Below, one piece after another: positions 3,455 through 5,865 of a DNA stretch of 5,865 nt. A model generated the notes under the pieces. The model had not been told where the DNA came from. It was given only the letters and a program-made list of their open reading frames with translations, and made no database searches. A program made the position numbers and the translations under genes. This DNA comes from Dehalococcoidia bacterium. GTDB taxonomy: Bacteria > Chloroflexota > Dehalococcoidia > GIF9 > AB-539-J10. Location of the stretch: NCBI GenBank assembly GCA_004377135.1, contig SOHS01000142.1, positions 1-5,865 of the forward strand, read 5' to 3'. Position 1 is the stretch's first letter. Every line of letters starts with the position of its first letter.

Positions 3455-5865
3455 TGGAAACCACAATAATAAAGCCTATCGATATCGAAGAGGAGATGAA
3501 AAGCTCCTATCTGGACTATGCTATGAGTGTCATCGTCTCCCGAGCCCTGCCTGATGCGCGTGATGGTTTGAAGCCAGTGCAGCGACGTGTTTTGTACGCT
3601 ATGGATGGCTTGGGGCTACGATACAACAGTCCATACAAAAAGAGTGCCCGCATTGTTGGTGAAGTCATGGGGAAGTATCATCCCCATGGAGATTCCCCGA
3701 TATATGAAGCTATGGTACGCATGGCTCAGGATTTTTCTCTGAGATATCCCTTAGTTGATGGGCAGGGTAATTTTGGCAGCGTTGACAATGATCCACCAGC
3801 GGCAATGAGGTATACCGAAGCTCGCCTTTCCAAAATTGCCGAGGAAATGTTAGTTGACATCGAAAAAGATACTGTCGCCTTTGTTCCCAACTTCGATGAT
3901 TCTCTCCAGGAACCCTCTGTCTTGCCCGCCAAGTTGCCTAATTTACTAGCTAGTGGCTCTTCAGGCATAGCTGTGGGAATGACGACAAACATCCCTCCTC
4001 ATAACTTAGACGAGATATGTGATGCCATTGTCTATCTAATTGACAATCCCCAAGCCACTGTAGAGGAACTAATGGAGTTGGTCAAAGGTCCCGATTTTCC
4101 CACCGGCGGGATAATTTGGGGGAAAGGCGGCATAGACAATGCTTTTACTACAGGGCAAGGAAAAATTATACTTCGCGCTAAAGCCAACGAACTGACCACC
4201 AAGGCCGGCAAGAGACAAATAGTTGTTAGTGAACTTCCCTATCAGGTAAACAAAGCAGCTCTGGTAGAGAGGATAGCTGAGCTGGTCAAAGTGAAGAAAA
4301 TTTCGGGGATAGCTGAGGTTCGTGATGAGTCGGATAGGGAAGGCATGCGCATTGTTATCGAACTCAAAAAGGAAGCACAACCTCAACAGGTACTTAATAA
4401 CCTCTACAAGTATACTGCGATGCAATCTGCCTTTCACATCAATATGGTTGCTTTGGTTAATGGACAACCTAAAGTAATTAATCTTAAAGAGGCGCTAATT
4501 TCTTACATTGACTTTCGTTCTCAAGTCATTACCAGGAGGTCTCAGTTTGAACTTGATAAGGCAAAGGATAGGGCTCACATCCTCGAGGGCTTCAGAATTG
4601 CCCTAAACAATATGGAGCAGGTGATCAAGATTATTCGACAGTCTCAAACCGTAGAGTCCGCCCGTGCCAATCTAATGACAGCTTTTACTCTGTCACAGAT
4701 TCAAGCGCAAGCTATCCTTGATATGCCGCTTCGTAGATTGGCTAAGCTAGAGCAAGACAAAATAACTGAGGAATATGCCGCTGTGATAAAGAATATCTCC
4801 TATCTTGAGGATTTGTTAGCTAACCCCCGGAAAGTATTATCACTCATTACCCAGGATACTGAGGAGCTTAAATCCAAGTATGGTGACGCCCGGCGGACCG
4901 TAGTGAAAGCAGAGGAAATCGAAGAATTTCGTACGGAAGACCTCGTTCCTCACGAGACAATGGTAGTTACCTTGACTAACAGGGGATTCATTAAGAGGAT
5001 TCCTGCCACCACTTATCGGCTGCAACATCGTGGCGGAAAAGGCGTCATGGGAATGGTAACCCGGGGTGGCGATACAGTGAACCACATCTTGGTAGCTGAC
5101 ACCCATGATAATCTCCTTTTCTTTACCAGCACTGGTAAGGTTTATTGTCTTAAGTGCTACGAGATTCCCCAGGATTCATCCCGCACGGCCAAGGGGATAG
5201 CCCTGGTTAATTTATTACCTATCGACTTGGAAGATGAAGTCACTGTGTTATTAACCATAGCAAGCTTTCCTTCGGACAGGTTCCTATTAATGGCCACTAA
5301 AGGTGGCGTGATAAAAAAGACTACACTAAGCAAATTTGCTGCGATAAGGAGGAATGGCATTATTGCTATGGGGCTCAGAAATGAAGATAAGTTGGTCTCA
5401 GCTGGAGTGGTTGCTGATGAAGATGAGGTCATCCTGGTGAGTCGAAATGGGCAAGCTATGAGATTTAAGGTCAAAAGCTTAAGGACAGCGTCTCGAACTA
5501 GTGGCGGTGTTCGTGGCATTCGTCTTGTTGACGATTATGTTGTTGGTATGGGCATTGTCCTTCCCGATGCTTATGTGCTCACGGTGACCGAAAAAGGTTT
5601 CGGCAAGCTGACCCCGATAAAAAATTATCCTGTTCATAATAGGGGAGGCAAGGGAGTGAGGGCTTACAGGGTCGGCCCGAAAACGGGTAATCTAGCTGTA
5701 TCCAAGCTTGTTTCCCCGCAAGGCTCCCTGGTGATGTTATCAGCCAGGGGCAACGTGGTGAACATTCCTATGGAGCAGGTATCAATTCAGGGCAGAGGTG
5801 GCCGGGGAGCCAGGCTAATGGGCTTAGCCGAAGATGATAGCGTGGTTTCGGTCACCTGGGTTTTC
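3454..5865 (+). CDS. gyrA: DNA gyrase subunit A (3' end beyond window)
   Basis: The breakage-reunion subunit of gyrase. With GyrB it forms an A2B2 enzyme that introduces negative supercoils using ATP. The frame is open from ATG 3454 to the right edge, giving 804 codons, probably close to the full length of a gyrase A subunit. The start matches family N-termini (IEEEMKSSYLDYAMSVIVSRALPD follows within 10 residues). The active-site tyrosine is Y120 next to R119, in RYTEAR, and the DNA-bending isoleucine is I172. The quinolone region HPHGDS (76-81) has S81 and E85 at the sites equivalent to E. coli Ser83 and Asp87, the susceptible-type state. The coiled-coil and C-gate region lies at about 340-490. 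The DNA-wrapping beta-pinwheel runs from about 500 to the edge and carries a GyrA box QHRGGKG (524-530), which favours gyrase over topoisomerase IV ParC. The first base overlaps the TPR gene stop (TGATG); a GAGAGGA sequence (3436-3442) lies 11 bases upstream. No intein interrupts the tyrosine motif. gyrB is not in the window. Confidence 0.97.
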   Translation, partial: METTIIKPIDIEEEMKSSYLDYAMSVIVSRALPDARDGLKPVQRRVLYAMDGLGLRYNSPYKKSARIVGEVMGKYHPHGDSPIYEAMVRMAQDFSLRYPLVDGQGNFGSVDNDPPAAMRYTEARLSKIAEEMLVDIEKDTVAFVPNFDDSLQEPSVLPAKLPNLLASGSSGIAVGMTTNIPPHNLDEICDAIVYLIDNPQATVEELMELVKGPDFPTGGIIWGKGGIDNAFTTGQGKIILRAKANELTTKAGKRQIVVSELPYQVNKAALVERIAELVKVKKISGIAEVRDESDREGMRIVIELKKEAQPQQVLNNLYKYTAMQSAFHINMVALVNGQPKVINLKEALISYIDFRSQVITRRSQFELDKAKDRAHILEGFRIALNNMEQVIKIIRQSQTVESARANLMTAFTLSQIQAQAILDMPLRRLAKLEQDKITEEYAAVIKNISYLEDLLANPRKVLSLITQDTEELKSKYGDARRTVVKAEEIEEFRTEDLVPHETMVVTLTNRGFIKRIPATTYRLQHRGGKGVMGMVTRGGDTVNHILVADTHDNLLFFTSTGKVYCLKCYEIPQDSSRTAKGIALVNLLPIDLEDEVTVLLTIASFPSDRFLLMATKGGVIKKTTLSKFAAIRRNGIIAMGLRNEDKLVSAGVVADEDEVILVSRNGQAMRFKVKSLRTASRTSGGVRGIRLVDDYVVGMGIVLPDAYVLTVTEKGFGKLTPIKNYPVHNRGGKGVRAYRVGPKTGNLAVSKLVSPQGSLVMLSARGNVVNIPMEQVSIQGRGGRGARLMGLAEDDSVVSVTWVF

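Noticed and set aside
3258..3554. A plus-strand open frame spanning the TPR gene/gyrA junction
   Set aside because: It overlaps both real genes in a third frame and has no start signal or recognisable content.
4069..4467. Minus-strand open frames opposite gyrA (also 4840-5106 and 5157-5519)
   Set aside because: They are antisense to continuous, well-conserved gyrA coding sequence and the translations show no domain pattern.
3454..5865. Topoisomerase IV subunit A (parC) as an alternative to gyrA
   Set aside because: The near-canonical GyrA box at 524-530 and the full pinwheel favour gyrase; ParC proteins usually lack this box.
1..5865. CRISPR arrays, insertion sequences, inverted repeats, riboswitches or rho-independent terminators
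   Set aside because: The window is almost wholly coding with gaps of at most about 43 bp. I saw no spaced repeats, no hairpin followed by a T run and no leader long enough for a riboswitch.

Overview
The window is a compact, almost gap-free stretch of a bacterial chromosome. It holds one tRNA gene on the minus strand and four protein genes in a row on the plus strand. Base composition is moderate, there is no sign of mobile DNA, and every gene looks vertically inherited. The order (archaeal-type phosphoglycerate-mutase-like protein, aspartate kinase, TPR protein, gyrA), an apgM-like gene in a bacterium and a tRNA without an encoded CCA suggest a Chloroflexota bacterium, perhaps of the Dehalococcoidia. 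That assignment is inference from gene order and protein character, not from a database match.

Layout. Positions 3-75 (minus) are tRNA-Pro(CGG). The 43 bp between it and the first protein gene hold two overlapping, oppositely directed sigma70-like promoters. Positions 119-1303 encode a metal-dependent alkaline-phosphatase-superfamily enzyme related to ApgM. Positions 1318-2538 encode aspartate kinase (lysC), with a near-perfect internal ribosome binding site and in-frame ATG at 2053 that would give a separate regulatory beta subunit. Positions 2570-3454 encode a two-TPR protein with an unassigned C-terminal domain. From 3454 to the right edge (5865) runs gyrA, open at the edge, with 804 codons visible.

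How the genes may work together. The first two genes are 14 bp apart and very likely co-transcribed. Aspartate kinase opens the lysine/threonine/methionine pathway. A clade of ApgM-like proteins has been proposed to be the missing homoserine kinase of threonine synthesis, so the pair may be an amino-acid operon rather than a glycolytic gene beside an unrelated neighbour. The TPR gene follows lysC after 31 bp and shares one base with gyrA (TGATG), so those two are probably translationally coupled. No gene-free stretch exceeds 50 bases.

The points most worth a second look are the altered active-site neighbourhood of the ApgM-like protein, the predicted alpha/beta expression of lysC, the overlapping divergent promoters, the unassigned domain of the TPR protein and three GyrA-box-like motifs in gyrA. 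I found no clearly new multi-gene system.
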